From the NCBI RefSeq assembly GCF_051020955.1, contig NC_135030.1, positions 2,408,501 through 2,472,500 of the forward strand: DNA of 64,000 bases, in the 5' to 3' direction. A program made the position numbers and the translations under genes. The notes below the pieces were generated by a model that saw only the letters and a list, made by a program, of their open reading frames with translations, searched no databases and was not told where the DNA came from. Numbering within the stretch: position 1 is the stretch's first letter; each line of letters starts with the position of its first letter. The stretch is from Megalopta genalis. Its lineage: Eukaryota; Arthropoda; Insecta; Hymenoptera; Halictidae. Of this stretch, positions 12,350-24,038 are shown in pieces.

Positions 12350-12694
12350 CAGGCTGTCCCATAATCCGGTGCTTCCGGGAAATTAGAGATTCCTGAGGTT
12401 ATTCGAAGCAACTTTTTCCTTTACGAAAATTTTCTCCGAGGCATCGTTATCGAGTTATTAATGAAAAACACTGACCAATGAGAGGCGAGTTCGGCTGGCG
12501 CGAGGCAGCCCAGTTCCGCTCATTGGCTCGGCCACATAGCTCTGTGGGGCGAGCGCGCTCCTCATTGGTCATTGTTTTTCATTAATAACTCGTAAACGAA
12601 GCTGTGGATTGCATTTTCGCTAAGGAAAAAGTTACTTCAAATCGCCTTATGAACCTTTCATTTCACGGAAATACCATAATTTTGGGACACCCTG
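12350..12694. mobile_element. Foldback MITE M1, copy A (diverged)
   Basis: Termini CAGGCTGTCCC and GGGACACCCTG are inverted and flanked by TA on both sides. Inner blocks shared with other copies include CGAGTTATTAATGAAAAACA and CAATGAGAGGCGAG, with ATTGG/CCAAT words near the centre. It is diverged from copies E-G. Confidence 0.8.
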
Positions 12695-12941
12695 TACAAT
12701 GATATATTCATCAATAAATTATAATATTATACTTAGTTGGATTACTATAGTTGTGAAATATTAGTATAGGTATGTATATTAGTTGTACTAGTGTATGTAT
12801 TGTCATAGTTGTTAACTTAATTGTATAATTACTATCTGTTAGTATTATATTATATTATATTATATTATAATATTATTATATATTATAATAATTATATTAT
12901 ATTATATTATATTATAATATTATTATATATTATAATAATTA

Positions 12942-12980
<39 letters not shown>

Positions 12981-13060
12981 TATATATATATATATATATA
13001 TATGTACATACTAATAACATATACACATATACGTGTCACACAGCATATTAATAGCATCGA
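12695..13060. repeat. AT/ATT microsatellite
   Basis: A block of about 59 bp of TATTATAATATTATTATATA type is repeated about twice at 12850-12950, followed by (ATT)n and (TA)n. Flanks are AT-rich with no gene. Confidence 0.85.
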
Positions 13061-13583
13061 TGAGTTAAATTATATGCAAAAGTACGAACGTGATACGTTC
13101 TTTTAATTTTGGCAGCGTAACATCGATTTCCAGACCACTGAGCGTCGTCGCGAAGCGTCGAATCGCGCGTCGAAAGGCTTGGCTACGTGAGACGTGTACA
13201 AAGAGCACCATTTTCGACTCGGGAATGTCGGGATCGTTCGCCAGTCTCTTTAGAACCGTTCCAAAAACGCGTGTCATTCCCTCCTACAACTTCTTTCCAG
13301 CCGTATCCGCCATTTAGGATAGGGATAATAAAGAGACCGACAGCTGCGCACGTTCCCTCGCAAAGTGCCCACTTCCAAGGTTTAGGACTCGCTGACTCGC
13401 GGGATCGTTTCCGCTGCGTCTTTGTTGAAAATTTCACGCGTAACTGGTCCGTACGACCAGTTACTTATGCAGATTCATACCTCTGGAAAAATCGGGCCAA
13501 CCGAGTCAGTGGAATCCTTTACTAGTCATCCTTTGCTGAGCGAGTTTACTGTTCCAAAGGTGAACATGGTTTGTCGTTATATA
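13061..13583. other. GC-moderate intergenic, no gene recognised
   Basis: Overlapping frames of 70-112 codons exist on both strands, none recognisable. The sequence directly precedes the mariner insertion. Confidence 0.3.
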
Positions 13584-14526
13584 TTAGGTTGTCAAGTATG
13601 AAATGGAGCAAACATCATGTTATTTATTTCAATCGCACACAACCTCATTTAGACGCCGTATTTTGGCATAATTTGTTTTTCGTGTGACAGGTACATCTTT
13701 TCCTCTTTCTAACTCATATTTCGGTTTGAAAAAATTTGCAATAGTTTTTTTGTATAGGCGATTAAGTGAGACCATGGAAATTAGCGAAATTCGTGTGTTG
13801 ACGAAGTACGAGTTCCACCGTGGAGCCACAACACGGCAGGCAGTCGCCAATATCAATAGTGTGTTCGGCATTCAAGTGGCTACAAACGCGACTGTAGCTC
13901 GTTGGTTTAAAAAATTTCGTTCGGGAGATTTCGACCTGTCTAATGAACCACGTGGTCGACCCAAGACTCAGGTGGATAACGTCGCCCTGAAAGCCACCGC
14001 GGAAGCGAATCCCAGCCAAAGTGCGCGTGAATTATCATTAATGTACAATGTATCGAAGCAAACAATCTTGACTCATTTGGCAGAAATCGGTAAAGTGAAA
14101 AAGCTGGACAAGTGGATACCGCATGAATTGACCGATGACTCCAATCCTCCTGCACGACAACGCTCGACCACGTGCCGTACAAATGACCGTGTCAAAGCTA
14201 CAGGAGTCGAAGTTGAAAACTCTCCGACACCCACCGTACTCGCCAGACCTTGCCCCCACTGACTATCATTTCTTTCAAAATTTAAACAACTTTTTATCTG
14301 GAAAAAAATTCAATTCCGCACAGGCTGTCAAAATGGCGTTTCAAGAGTTCATCGACTCCCGTGATCCAGGCTTCTACAGCAAAGGGATAAATGAGTTACC
14401 TCTAAAATGGCAAAAGTGTATCGATAATATGGTGCATACTTTGATTAAAAATAAAAAGCTTTTATTGGGAAAAAATCGAATTCAATTATGTGCATTTTTT
14501 GCTCCATTTCATACTTGACAACCTAA
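13584..14526 (+). mobile_element. Mariner element 1 (internally deleted)
   Basis: Perfect inverted ends TTAGGTTGTCAAGTATGAAA and its complement TTTCATACTTGACAACCTAA are each flanked by TA, the mariner target duplication. At 943 bp it is shorter than the roughly 1.3 kb usual for mariners because the middle of the transposase gene is missing. Intact termini could still be recognised by a transposase acting in trans. Confidence 0.95.
13774..14518 (+). pseudogene. Mariner transposase, deleted and frameshifted
   Basis: This is the remains of a DD34D-type cut-and-paste transposase. The start chosen is the ATG giving MEISEIRVLTK, after which a mariner N-terminal helix-turn-helix region with ARWFKKFRSGDFDLSNEPRG is readable for about 120 residues. 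Near 14130-14140, after PHELTD, the frame shifts and a central section is missing. The second frame resumes as LLHDNARPRA (the usual second catalytic Asp) and continues through HPPYSPDLAPTDYHFF (the third). The segment that should carry the first catalytic Asp is lost, so the product cannot be active. The second frame runs into the right terminal repeat. I see the motifs directly; inactivity is inferred. Confidence 0.93.
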
Positions 14527-15066
14527 TACATACACATATCCATTTCTTCATAGTTAATCGTGATAAACCGGCTTCATTTGTGATATTATTTTTACGGTAA
14601 CAAATGTACAAATGATCGGAAAGTGCAAATCAAAATCATAACGTGTTCGACCGTGTCGAAACTATTAACGTATCAAAGTGAAGAAACAAATCTGCCATCC
14701 AAGCGTTAATATCATAGTATTTACCTGAAACGAGCACGAAAAGCCATAGGCCCAAGAAGAAAGAACAAGTTTCTATGAATTAATTAAGTCCATTAACGTT
14801 GTATAAGTGAAGTATGCCTAACGATTAATTAAACAATGGATTTTATGCATTTACGATAAGACAAGTAAGTGAAATACCGAGCAATAAAAACGATCGAAGA
14901 ACTTCGAAATACTGTTATGTTATTTTCAGTTTACTAAATTGCTTACCAGAGAAAATACGTTCTTATTGCAATCGAGATAGAAAATATTCGCTTTATAAAA
15001 AAGATCCGCTGTCCACTGATGACATTGTACGACAAAATTATTTTTAAGTTAAACGATTCGTTATTT
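14527..15066. other. AT-rich intergenic, no gene recognised
   Basis: Unique AT-rich DNA lies between the mariner and the nested MITEs. Nothing recognised. Confidence 0.4.
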
Positions 15067-15488
15067 GAGCCGTTTATTTTGAAAGTGGCATAAGTCACTT
15101 TTTCAAAAAAATCGAGTTAATGGTAACACTAATTACAATTGAACGGTATCTTTTCATTTAACCCTAGAAAGATAACCATATGACAACGTACGTAAAAGAT
15201 AACCATACGCTTCAGAGGCGCATGCTTTTCTAAGGCGTCAATTTTATACTAACAATGGATATTTATTTAAGTTAATCTAGTCATTTTAAAGGTTTGGCAT
15301 TATCGTAAAAATAAAATGCATTTATATTATATTTTTTTATATTTTAAGTAATTTTAAACTTAAATCACTAGACCTCTATGAAAAATTAACAAAAATCAAC
15401 AGTCTTCGCAGGCGCCTCTGCGACGTAGGTTATCTTTCTCGGGTTAAAAAAAAAAAGTGACTTATGCCACTTTCAAAATAAACGGCCC
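15067..15488. mobile_element. Inverted-repeat MITE M2, copy 1
   Basis: Left end GAGCCGTTTATTTTGAAAGT continues GGCATAAGTCACTTT, and the right end is its complement ending ACTTTCAAAATAAACGGCCC. Both ends are flanked by ATTT. The same termini and ATTT flanks occur at 60224-60480. This copy carries a separate TTAA-flanked element in its centre. Confidence 0.8.
15162..15443. mobile_element. piggyBac-like MITE nested in M2
   Basis: TTAA lies on both sides (15158-15161 and 15444-15447), as in piggyBac-type insertion. Inverted ends are CCCTAGAAAGATAACC and GGTTATCTTTCTCGGG, with inner CTTCAGAGGCGCATG and CAGGCGCCTCTG blocks roughly inverted. At 282 bp there is no coding capacity. Confidence 0.75.
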
Positions 15489-16480
15489 ATTTAAAGAGAA
15501 TGCGTGTTTTCCGTTCCCCATCAATTTGACGGGTGTCCGTAGAAATAAGTATAGAAGAAATGTCCGCGAACACGTATTACCGATTGTGGCCTCAATTCGT
15601 TTTCAATGTTCAAAAAATGTCAAAACAGTAAATTCCTCATAGAATTTATCTCTGGTACAAACCGCGTTGTCAAAACAGCAGTCGGTGTCGTTATCCTATG
15701 AGAACGACTCGTTCTTGTGACGGTCAACGTGTCCCCGAAGCAACAAACGCAACATTGCCGCCGCGGCAGATTTCGTTAATGAGACCCCGTATTCCATCGC
15801 GGCTTCATGAAAACGCGTCCGTCTCTTTGCTTACACGACGGGGGCCACCCATTCCACCAGGAGAGCTTTCACGGTCCACATGCGGCGCCACCATTTTTCT
15901 CGCCGCGTTCTCTCATACATTACGCTCAAGTCACCGGTTTCGAAACTTCCGAACAACTTTTATTAAGCATCCCTGTGTTTTATAGTTTGCTTCGACGAGC
16001 GACCAGCCTGTGAATTATTCCGCGCACAATCCCACCAGGCGATTTATCGGGCACACAGGTTAGAGGCGTTCGCCTTTAAGACGCCGGGCCGCCCGCGTTA
16101 ATACTGCCTGGTTATGAAAGCCTCGGCTCGACGTTTACAATTTTATATTTTTCAGGCTCGTTCAGATTTATTGATCCAACCGGGAAATAAATAGCCCTTC
16201 GTTTCAACTTAGTTATTCGTTCCTCGTTTCTTTTTATTTTTCTTTTTTTTTTTTTAATTAAAACTACGGTGATTGCGATGGTTTCCAAACGTCTGATGTA
16301 ATGTTAAATGTAATGTAATGTAATGTAAAAATCACTGATGTAATGTTAATTTTTACGGAATACAATGAGCGTAAAAAATTCGGACGCTAAACGGTGCAAC
16401 CCTTTTAAAACGGAATTTAAATTTTTTGGAGATGAATGAGGGACTATTTTACTGTAAAATGAGACTAAAATTTCTCTTTT
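15489..16480. other. Intergenic, no gene recognised
   Basis: A GC-moderate stretch (about 15690-16150) has short conflicting frames, followed by AT-rich DNA with a (TAATG)n-type tract near 16292-16325. Confidence 0.3.
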
Positions 16481-16494
16481 CTAATTTCGCTATT

Positions 16495-17345
16495 AGAATG
16501 ATTAAAAGATAACGTTTTTTCAACCTGTAACGAAAATTTAAAAATTGTGCTTTGCAAATCTAGGTAAATTAGGATAGTGCAGTCGGTGACTGTTGCGTGA
16601 CCAATTGCTGTGCCTCTGGTTCGTTTTCAGGCATAATTAGCTTTATATCGATCAAATAAGACACATTACATTTTCTGATTCAAAAATAAGCGAAATAAAG
16701 GGATTACAAAATTTAATATGTATTATTCGATAAACAGAGAGTTAATTGTGTCCGTAAACAAACCAAAGGCACAACGGTAATAATAAACCAAAGTCACTCT
16801 ACAGTAACCGCGAGATTTACAAAATGCATTTTTTTAATTTTCGTTATAGGCTCAGATAAAAAAAGTTGAAAAAACTTCATTTTCCTTCCCTTCTTTGTAA
16901 TTCCAAGTAATAGAAAGATAAACAAATATATTAATATAAATAAATATATTATATAATTATATATATAATTATTATATTATATAATATATATTATATAATT
17001 ATATATATAATTATTATATTATATAATATATATTATATAATTATATATATATAATTATTATATTATATAATATATATTATATAATTATATATATATAATT
17101 ATTATATTATATAATATATATTATATAATTATATATATATAATTATTATATTATATAATATATATTATATAATTATATATATAATTATTATATTATATAA
17201 TATATAATAGAAAGATTAACAAATATATTTTAGTCATTATACACATAGAAAACCAGTCCCTGAAATATCTCCAAAAACTTCAAATCATCTAGACCAGTTT
17301 TAAAAAAGTTATTTCGTTTTAAAAGATGTCCGAATATTTGTTATA
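16495..17345 (-). mobile_element. Dispersed repeat TcR split by an AT array
   Basis: Read on the minus strand from 17345, the segment begins TACAGTGAGTATAACAAATA and includes AATAACTTTTTTAAAACTGG and ATCTGAGCCTATAACGAAAA, blocks shared with 27537-27815 and partly with 38290-38578. A short plus-orientation piece with CCTGTAACGAAAATTTAAAA sits at about 16495-16560, giving an inverted arrangement. The CAGTGAG terminus suggests a Tc1-like or related DNA element, but no transposase is visible. Confidence 0.55.
16908..17229. repeat. AT array between 25-bp direct duplications
   Basis: TAATAGAAAGATAAACAAAT at 16908 and TAATAGAAAGATTAACAAAT at 17205 begin a 25-bp direct duplication with one mismatch. 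Between them lies about 270 bp of AT-only sequence with a period near 60 bp (TATATAATTATTATATTATA type). Other TcR copies contain no array at this point. Confidence 0.75.
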
Positions 17346-19156
17346 CTCACTGTACATCTATTCGTACGGATGAGAAATTTTTTTTTATTAGAAAATACGG
17401 AACGTATGATAATTATATGAGATATAGGCACCCCTTCGTGAAAGAGCGAAATTAAAAAAAAATGCTATCTAATCTTTGCAATCTAACCTCTAATCTAACC
17501 TTTGCAACATTAATTTTTCAGTAAATCCGCGTACGTACGTGTAACATTTACACGGTAATATAGTAATATAATAATATAATAACGGTAATATAATAATATA
17601 ATATAATTATTATTTCAAATTCTGGATATCGTCAAAATAATTTGGCAATGGAATAGAATAAGATCCGATTCGAAATGTATAATCGACATTTCTTATAAAG
17701 ATATTAAATTATAACATGCTGTAACGCTATGAAATTTTGTTGACGTGTGACTGTCGAATTCGTAAACAATTTCTTATTGAATAAAACGTCTCAGTTCTAC
17801 GAACTTGAAATTCGAACTGCATGCCGAGTAGACAATAAACGTTTCACCTAGTATCAGTTTCCTAATTATACTGCAGCCAATTATCGCAGTACATATTCAA
17901 CAAATTGTAACTTTATATTATATTATTTACGTTACACGCGTAAGTTACGGCTTTGTTAACAAGTTATTACGGAGAAACCACGAACCAATCAGAGAACGAA
18001 ATGTCTCGAAATTCCAGAATCTGATTTTCTGCATCTTTAAATTTGCAGAAATATTATATTCCAAAATAGAATTTGAAATAAATCTTAAATCACGATCAAA
18101 ACAACCAAGAAACGCTTCTCCATAAATTTTTTAGGAAAATAAACGATGTTTTCAAACAGTTTAAATTCAGATTCGTAATTAGCAACCCTAAACACCCTCT
18201 GAAATACTGCTTTCAAATGAAATTGAAAATCATGCTGAGGCTTCGAAATAATCGTGAGATCATGATTATTTCGTCGTTTCGAAACATTGGGCTTTATTGA
18301 ACGATTTCGTGTTGCATGAAACCGTGCTGCGTATGAATTCATCGTATTTTATAGAAACTAGAAAGAACATAAGCGGATAAGGGTGTTTCAAACGTAGATT
18401 CGAACCGAATTGAGCCACGCCGATGGGCTTACTGTGAAAAAATATTTTGCACCGAGTTCCAATCCTTTATGTAGATCGAAAGGGTGGTCATACGTGAAAT
18501 TCGGATTATCCGGTTCACTATCATTTCACTTATTATATTTCGATGCACACAGAAATTCTACAAGTAGTATGTCACATTGTAGATATCGAAATAGTGCATG
18601 TTGAACAATTTTGTAACATCTACAACTCGTATAAAAATGGTCTCAAAGTAAAGTAAAGTAAAGTAAAGAAAGTAAAGTCATTTATTGTATTTTAATAATA
18701 ACCATATATTGTCAAAACCATCGTTGTATAGAATCGCTTCGCATTTTTTTATGCGCTGCATACTCTCTTTATTAAGAAAGCATACTGAATGATCTTAAAT
18801 ATTTCAACGTACACTAAAACTGTACAGTTACGAATTTAACAGATGAAGTGCATTTTCATTCACTTTGTTCTAAAATGTCTAACTTTTATTTAACTGTAAT
18901 TTAACTGTGAACTTTTCACATAAATATAAGTTGTTTCATAAACTTTTGACTTCTTAATTATTTCCTTTTCTGTTTTAAGTTAACTTTCACATTAAAACTT
19001 TAATTCTGTCATAAAAGTTCAATTATAAAAATTCTGAAGCAACATTTATTTCTGAACAGATATTTTATTTACCATTATTATTGATTAATATAATAAGAGT
19101 AATTATGTATATTATTTACTATTATTATTATTTCTATAACAATAATATATCGTCCG
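17346..19156. other. AT-rich intergenic, no gene recognised
   Basis: Unique AT-rich DNA contains small simple repeats such as TAATATAATAATA (about 17560-17605) and (AAAGT)n at about 18645-18680. No convincing gene. Confidence 0.35.
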
Positions 19157-19412
19157 ATTATTATTAATGGAAATATTTTGGAAAATATGTTACTTCTAAA
19201 AGTATTAGTATTATATATATTATATTATAATATTATTATTATATATTATAATAATTATATATATAATATAATATAATATAATATAATATAATATAATATA
19301 ATATAATATAATATAATAATAATATATATATATATATGTATATATATACATATATATTTAGTTTTAGTTTTAGAAGTAACATATTTACCAAAATATTTTC
19401 ATTAATAATAAT
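19157..19412. repeat. Hairpin with AT-array loop
   Basis: Arms of about 45 bp at 19157-19201 and 19368-19412 are reverse complements with about two mismatches (inner ends GTTACTTCTAAAA and TTTTAGAAGTAAC). The loop is an AT-only array with a long ATAAT tract (19260-19318). Confidence 0.75.
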
Positions 19413-21234
19413 CTTAAGATCACTGAGAATAAATGTTAAAACACTAAATGCTGGTCCCACACTCACTTGTGTAGCATGAACATTGTGAATGATGAATAGC
19501 ATATCATAGCATGATCAATCCAATATTACAGTATGTTCACATTTAAATCTACTGTTTATAAGACTCAACTACTTTTCATACTAAACGGTAAATTTCTTCG
19601 AAAGTTCTCGAATTTGTTCAACTAAAATAACTGTTACTGTCCAACCAAAACTCTTTCCCATTGTTGAAAAAGTAAAAAATTTCTGTTTACGCACAAATAT
19701 ACGGAATCGAAGTTTCAGTAGATTTGTAACAGATTTCTTGAAGCAGTAAAGTTAAAAATCAAAGAATAGAGTTGTCACATCAAAACCAATTTAAAATTTG
19801 AAAGATTTAGTTCAAGTCCTACTCATAAATGAAAAATCAGTGGCAGCACTGACACCGATATTGACACTGTTAATTGTATTCTTATCCATGTCTTGTTAAT
19901 CAATTGAACATAGCGTTTAGATACAAAGATTCTAAAAACGTTTCAAAGCAAAGTATAACCAAAGTCAATAGAAGAAAAAACAATCCTGGAACAATGAATA
20001 TAAAATGATTCCAGATGAAAATAGTTCGAACATATAAAATTGACTTAGAGATACACGTGAACGTATCTCTGTTGAAATGAACCGGGTAACTCGATTCCGA
20101 AAATTCTGTCTTGAAAAAGTGATGTTCGCCTCGATTTTTTTTCCAGTTCTCGATTCGTTTCAGTCGGCGCTCTAAAATCGATCGCAATTTGCAAACAATT
20201 TGCAGGAATTGCCGGGTAATTTCGGCGTGGGACGTGGCGGCTCGGCGAAGTCCATCAATCATAGAGCTGGACGGGGGGAAGGTGGGGGGGAAAAGGAAAC
20301 GGCGGCCAATTTTCGTGAAATGGTCGCGCGTTAAAAAGAATCATACCATGGAATAACGTCGGCCTACGAATGCTCGAATTAAAACGCTTAATACCCGTTG
20401 AATGGGACTGCACGTGCCATCGTTTGAGACTACCTGGACACACTTGCTTATCTCTGACAGCAGTAATTTGACGGACGTATGAGTTTTTATAAGCGGAAAA
20501 TTTGCAGATTTGAACATCCGTCGAGAAAGGAGCGAAATATTTTCCAGCAAACTTTTTCTTTTGCCCCGATCAATTTCTTTGATAAAATGTATAAAAACAT
20601 AATTTTAACAAGAAAATATTTTATTAAAATAATGCATTTGTCTATGATGTTATAAAAAGTACAAGGATGTGAGTGATGCATTATTATTATTATTGTTGCT
20701 TTGTTTAAAGCAGGTTAATAATTTAACTGCACAGCGATGCGATCTTATGGTCGCTTGGGACAATAATCATAACTTTTAAGCTAACTAATTTTCGATCCAA
20801 GCACGTTAATCATTTTTTAAAGGGAATACATAGATGAATGAACGAACAAATTACATAAATAATATACAATTACGTTTAAAGAATTATAACGATTTTGTTT
20901 TTCTGTCGAATAAAAAAAGATCTGTTATCAAACATTTAGTATTGTTATTTTTTATAAAATGTTAATTTTAAGTTTTAATTCTAATTTTAATTTTTAATTC
21001 TAAATGACTAATTTTTTTTCGAAACATTTTTTATTAAGAATTACTGGATGTCGGGTAACACACATTCTAAGGTAGTACATACGTAGTACTTTTTTTTAAT
21101 TGTTCGTTTAGTTTTTTTAATTGTTCATGTATGAATAAAAATATATTTATCAGTTTCAAATGGCACCAGCTTTTCAATAATTATAAAATAAAATACGTGA
21201 AAGCAGTCATTTAACTTGCGGTGGTACGTTTAGT
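19413..21234. other. Intergenic, no gene recognised
   Basis: A minus-strand frame of 120 codons (19900-20262) ends in a hydrophobic stretch (FIVPGLFFLLLTLVILCF) but matches no family I know and has no supporting context. A G-run lies at about 20272-20292. The rest is AT-rich. Confidence 0.25.
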
Positions 21235-21244
21235 GTTGAAAATT

Positions 21245-21425
21245 GAATAAAACGCAGACAATTTTGATCTGTGAAAGGATTAATTTAATTTGCAAGCTGG
21301 CGAACTTGATTTGTGAAAGGACGAATAAAGCCTGCAAAAGGGGTTTGCGGAAAAAGGTCAATATGAAATTGAATTTGATTTGCGAAAAGGTGAATATGTT
21401 GTACAAAAGGATCAATTTGGAGTGA
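21245..21425 (+). repeat. Degenerate 21-bp tandem repeat
   Basis: About eight diverged units of AATTTGATTTGCGAAAAGGTG type occur. Because 21 is a multiple of three, the plus frame stays open and reads a seven-residue motif such as NLICERI/NLICKLA. I regard the frame as a by-product of the repeat. Confidence 0.55.
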
Positions 21426-21429
21426 AAAA

Positions 21430-21860
21430 CTCCAAAAATTTGATGATATATATAATCAATATATATTATATATTATATACATAATATTTATATTGATTAT
21501 ATATTATAAATAAATTTATAATATATATAATATTATATTATATTGTATTATATTATATTATATTATATTATATTATATTATATTATATTATATTATATTA
21601 TATTATATTATATTATATTATATTATATTATATTATATTATATTATATTATATTATATTATATTATATTATATTATATTATATTATATTATATTATATTA
21701 TATTATATTATATTATATTATATTATATTATATTATATTATATATACATATAATATTATACTATATATATTATATAAATAAATTAGTATAAATAGTATAT
21801 TTATATTAATTATATATTATTATATAATAATTATATAATTATTATACAATTTTCGTTTCC
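21430..21860. repeat. AT microsatellite with long (TTATA)n
   Basis: A nearly pure five-base repeat TTATA runs for about 200 bp (21535-21742), flanked by irregular AT sequence. Confidence 0.95.
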
Positions 21861-22822
21861 GTTTTTATCCGAAATATTTTGCAAAATTTACTAAATTTAG
21901 GAAAGTTTTAATTTTTCCAAACTTTTCATTTCTCTTTTGCTTCTTTTTTCATATCTTTCCAAACCTAATTCTCAGAACACATCTGCATAACAAGTAAAAC
22001 AAACCCGCGATTTCACACCGAAAAATCCAAAACCTGCCCGCGGCTAGAGGTTCAACCCTTTCTTTATTCAAACGCAAACGCTACAACAGCATTCTTCGAT
22101 AATTACGTTCGCTGTTGCAGGTTTCACGATATCTTTCAATGGTCTTGCCTGAAGAGTTTCACGAACACGTAAACATCATTTAATTTGCGAAGAAACGAAT
22201 AATAAATTCAACCATGGCGAAGCTTTCATTAAAATTAATTGTTGCACAGATACTGTCCATGGTCACCGAATGAAAGCGACATAATGCGGTTCGTTGACGT
22301 TTGCGTTAGCAGTCATCATCCTCCGTCTTTGTCGAATATCGTCGCGGCGTTCGACGAAGAGAATTAGGTTCGTCCGTCTACGCGTAAACTTTTAATTCCT
22401 TGCCACTCATTGTTCGCAGGCCGTTTAAGCTACGATTGTTTCCAGGCCTGTCCTTGTTCCGTTTTATTCGCGTCACGAGTTCCCGTCGCATTCAGCGATC
22501 CTCGTGGCCCGTCGCGTCCTTGTCCGCGTTCTCGTAACGCGCAACGATAATAAGGTTCGCGTAACGAGTTTCGTCCTGCGAGCGTTTGCTTAATGAAATT
22601 CCACCGCGAAAGTTCGAAGAGTTTGAAACCGCTGGGACGCGTGTTACTCGCGAGCCCGATCAAACTTCCTCTTTGCACGCTGTTTACGTCGCGCGTCTCT
22701 GGCCCGACGATTCTTCCGTCCCGAGCACGAGGATTATCCGGAACCTTTGTCTTTTGAACCATTTGAATCATATGGAAATATGAAAAAAAGGCCCATATCA
22801 CCGAAAAATTTTGATTTTATAT
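21861..22822. other. Intergenic with GC-richer centre
   Basis: GC and CpG rise at about 22300-22740, with overlapping open frames on both strands (123 codons on minus). No recognisable protein. Confidence 0.25.
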
Positions 22823-23095
22823 TTAGGTGTAAAATTGTATAGAAGTAAAAAGAAGATCATTTTTCAGCATTATTTGTTGGAAATTTTGTTCGGTGTGGTA
22901 ATATTTGAAACGTGGGGTGCACATAGGCACTTCACAATCGCTATCGCTGTCATCGCTATCGGATCTTGTTTCTCTAATTCGTCTTCTTTTTAGCGGCACA
23001 ATTTTTTCTGCGCTACAATCAGAAAAACTGCTTTCACATTCCAGAATTCCATCCATTTCTATTTGAAGGTTACGAATAAGTTTAGTGACTGACAA
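22823..23095 (-). pseudogene. Probable piggyBac-like transposase N-terminus
   Basis: A frame of 90 residues is open on the minus strand. From an internal Met it reads MDGILECESSFSDCSAEKIV, then a basic KRRRIRE patch, then an acidic serine-aspartate run (SDSDDSDSDCE). An acidic N-terminus of this style is common in piggyBac transposases, and the position just inside a TTAA-flanked terminus agrees. The frame stops before any DDD catalytic domain, so only a fragment remains, or an intron/frameshift follows. The family assignment rests mainly on the termini; the protein itself is not diagnostic. Confidence 0.45.
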
Positions 23096-23355
23096 ATTTC
23101 AGTATGTGCACAGCACTGGCGATAGCGATTGCAGAGATAACAGAGAGAAGCAAAATAACAAATCATCATTGCGTCCAAGCAGTGTAACTGTTATCAGTAT
23201 CGGTGCTTGTCTCTGTGATCTTATACTGTTAGGGAGTGTGTTATATTATTAATTAAATATTTGGATTCAATACCAAACGCAGCCGCGTATATATACGCTC
23301 CGGTGATAGTGGCCAGGAAAATTGAGCGTATATATACGCTTATGATGCAAAAGGG
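22823..23355 (-). mobile_element. piggyBac-like element, 5' part
   Basis: On the minus strand the element starts after TTAA (23356-23359) with CCCTTTTGCATCATAAGCGT, as piggyBac-type elements do. Two subterminal palindromes, GCGTATATATACGC at 23285-23298 and AGCGTATATATACGCT at 23325-23340, follow. The start of a transposase-like frame lies about 260 bp inside. No matching right end was found, so the element looks truncated at its 3' side. The left boundary given is only the end of the readable frame. Confidence 0.6.
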
Positions 23356-23359
23356 TTAA

Positions 23360-23688
23360 TATCGCAGCACAATTAGATGTTCAATCTGACTTCTCGAAAT
23401 TGTGGTTGGCGTTTTAGAATTAAAAAATCGTTATATAATGTTTCGTATTCGATGCAAATATATAGCAAACACTCTTCCGACACGAGAACAACGTAACATA
23501 ACATCGCAAATATCCGATAAAGGTGAGTAATTAGATCAGGTCAGTCGAGAAAAAGCAAACAAGCCAACATATACGTTGCATATATATAGTCAATATTTCC
23601 GAAGTGAAATTTTATTGTACATATTAGTTACTTTATTCGTTCCTTTCTCGTAAATAAGTTAAAAGCGTTTTATTTTAGTTTTCATATA
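23360..23688. other. AT-rich intergenic, no gene recognised
   Basis: Unique sequence lies between the piggyBac-like end and the next MITE. Confidence 0.4.
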
Positions 23689-23867
23689 CAGGGTGTCCCA
23701 AAATTATTTATTATTTTCGGGAAATGAGGAGTTCCCGAGGCTTTGTTTACGAGTTATTAATGGCAAACATCGACAAAGCCGCTGATTGCATTTTCGCTAA
23801 GGAAAAGGTTACCATGAATGGTCTGAGAAAATCCCCATTGGAAGTACCATAATTTTAGGACGTTCTG
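23689..23867. mobile_element. Foldback MITE M1, copy B (internally deleted)
   Basis: Ends CAGGGTGTCCCAAAATTATT and AGGACGTTCTG are flanked by TA. It keeps the ACGAGTTATTAATGG and GATTGCATTTTCGCTAAGGA blocks but lacks the GC-rich, CCAAT-containing centre, so it is only 179 bp. Confidence 0.75.
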
Positions 23868-24038
23868 TACATTTGAAGGTTGTCATATTTATAGTTATAG
23901 GTGAGTTACAGTTATTCACATCTTATTACATGTTTATTGAATTTTCCAACTTTCAGAGAGGATTGAAGAAACGAAACATCGAGTTTCTTATGTCTTTTGT
24001 TTACAATTAGTTTCCCCTAAGTGCTGTTCCCTGAAATA

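Noticed and set aside
21543..21791. Open frame reading YYIILYYIIL repeats
   Set aside because: It is simply translation of the (TTATA)n microsatellite.
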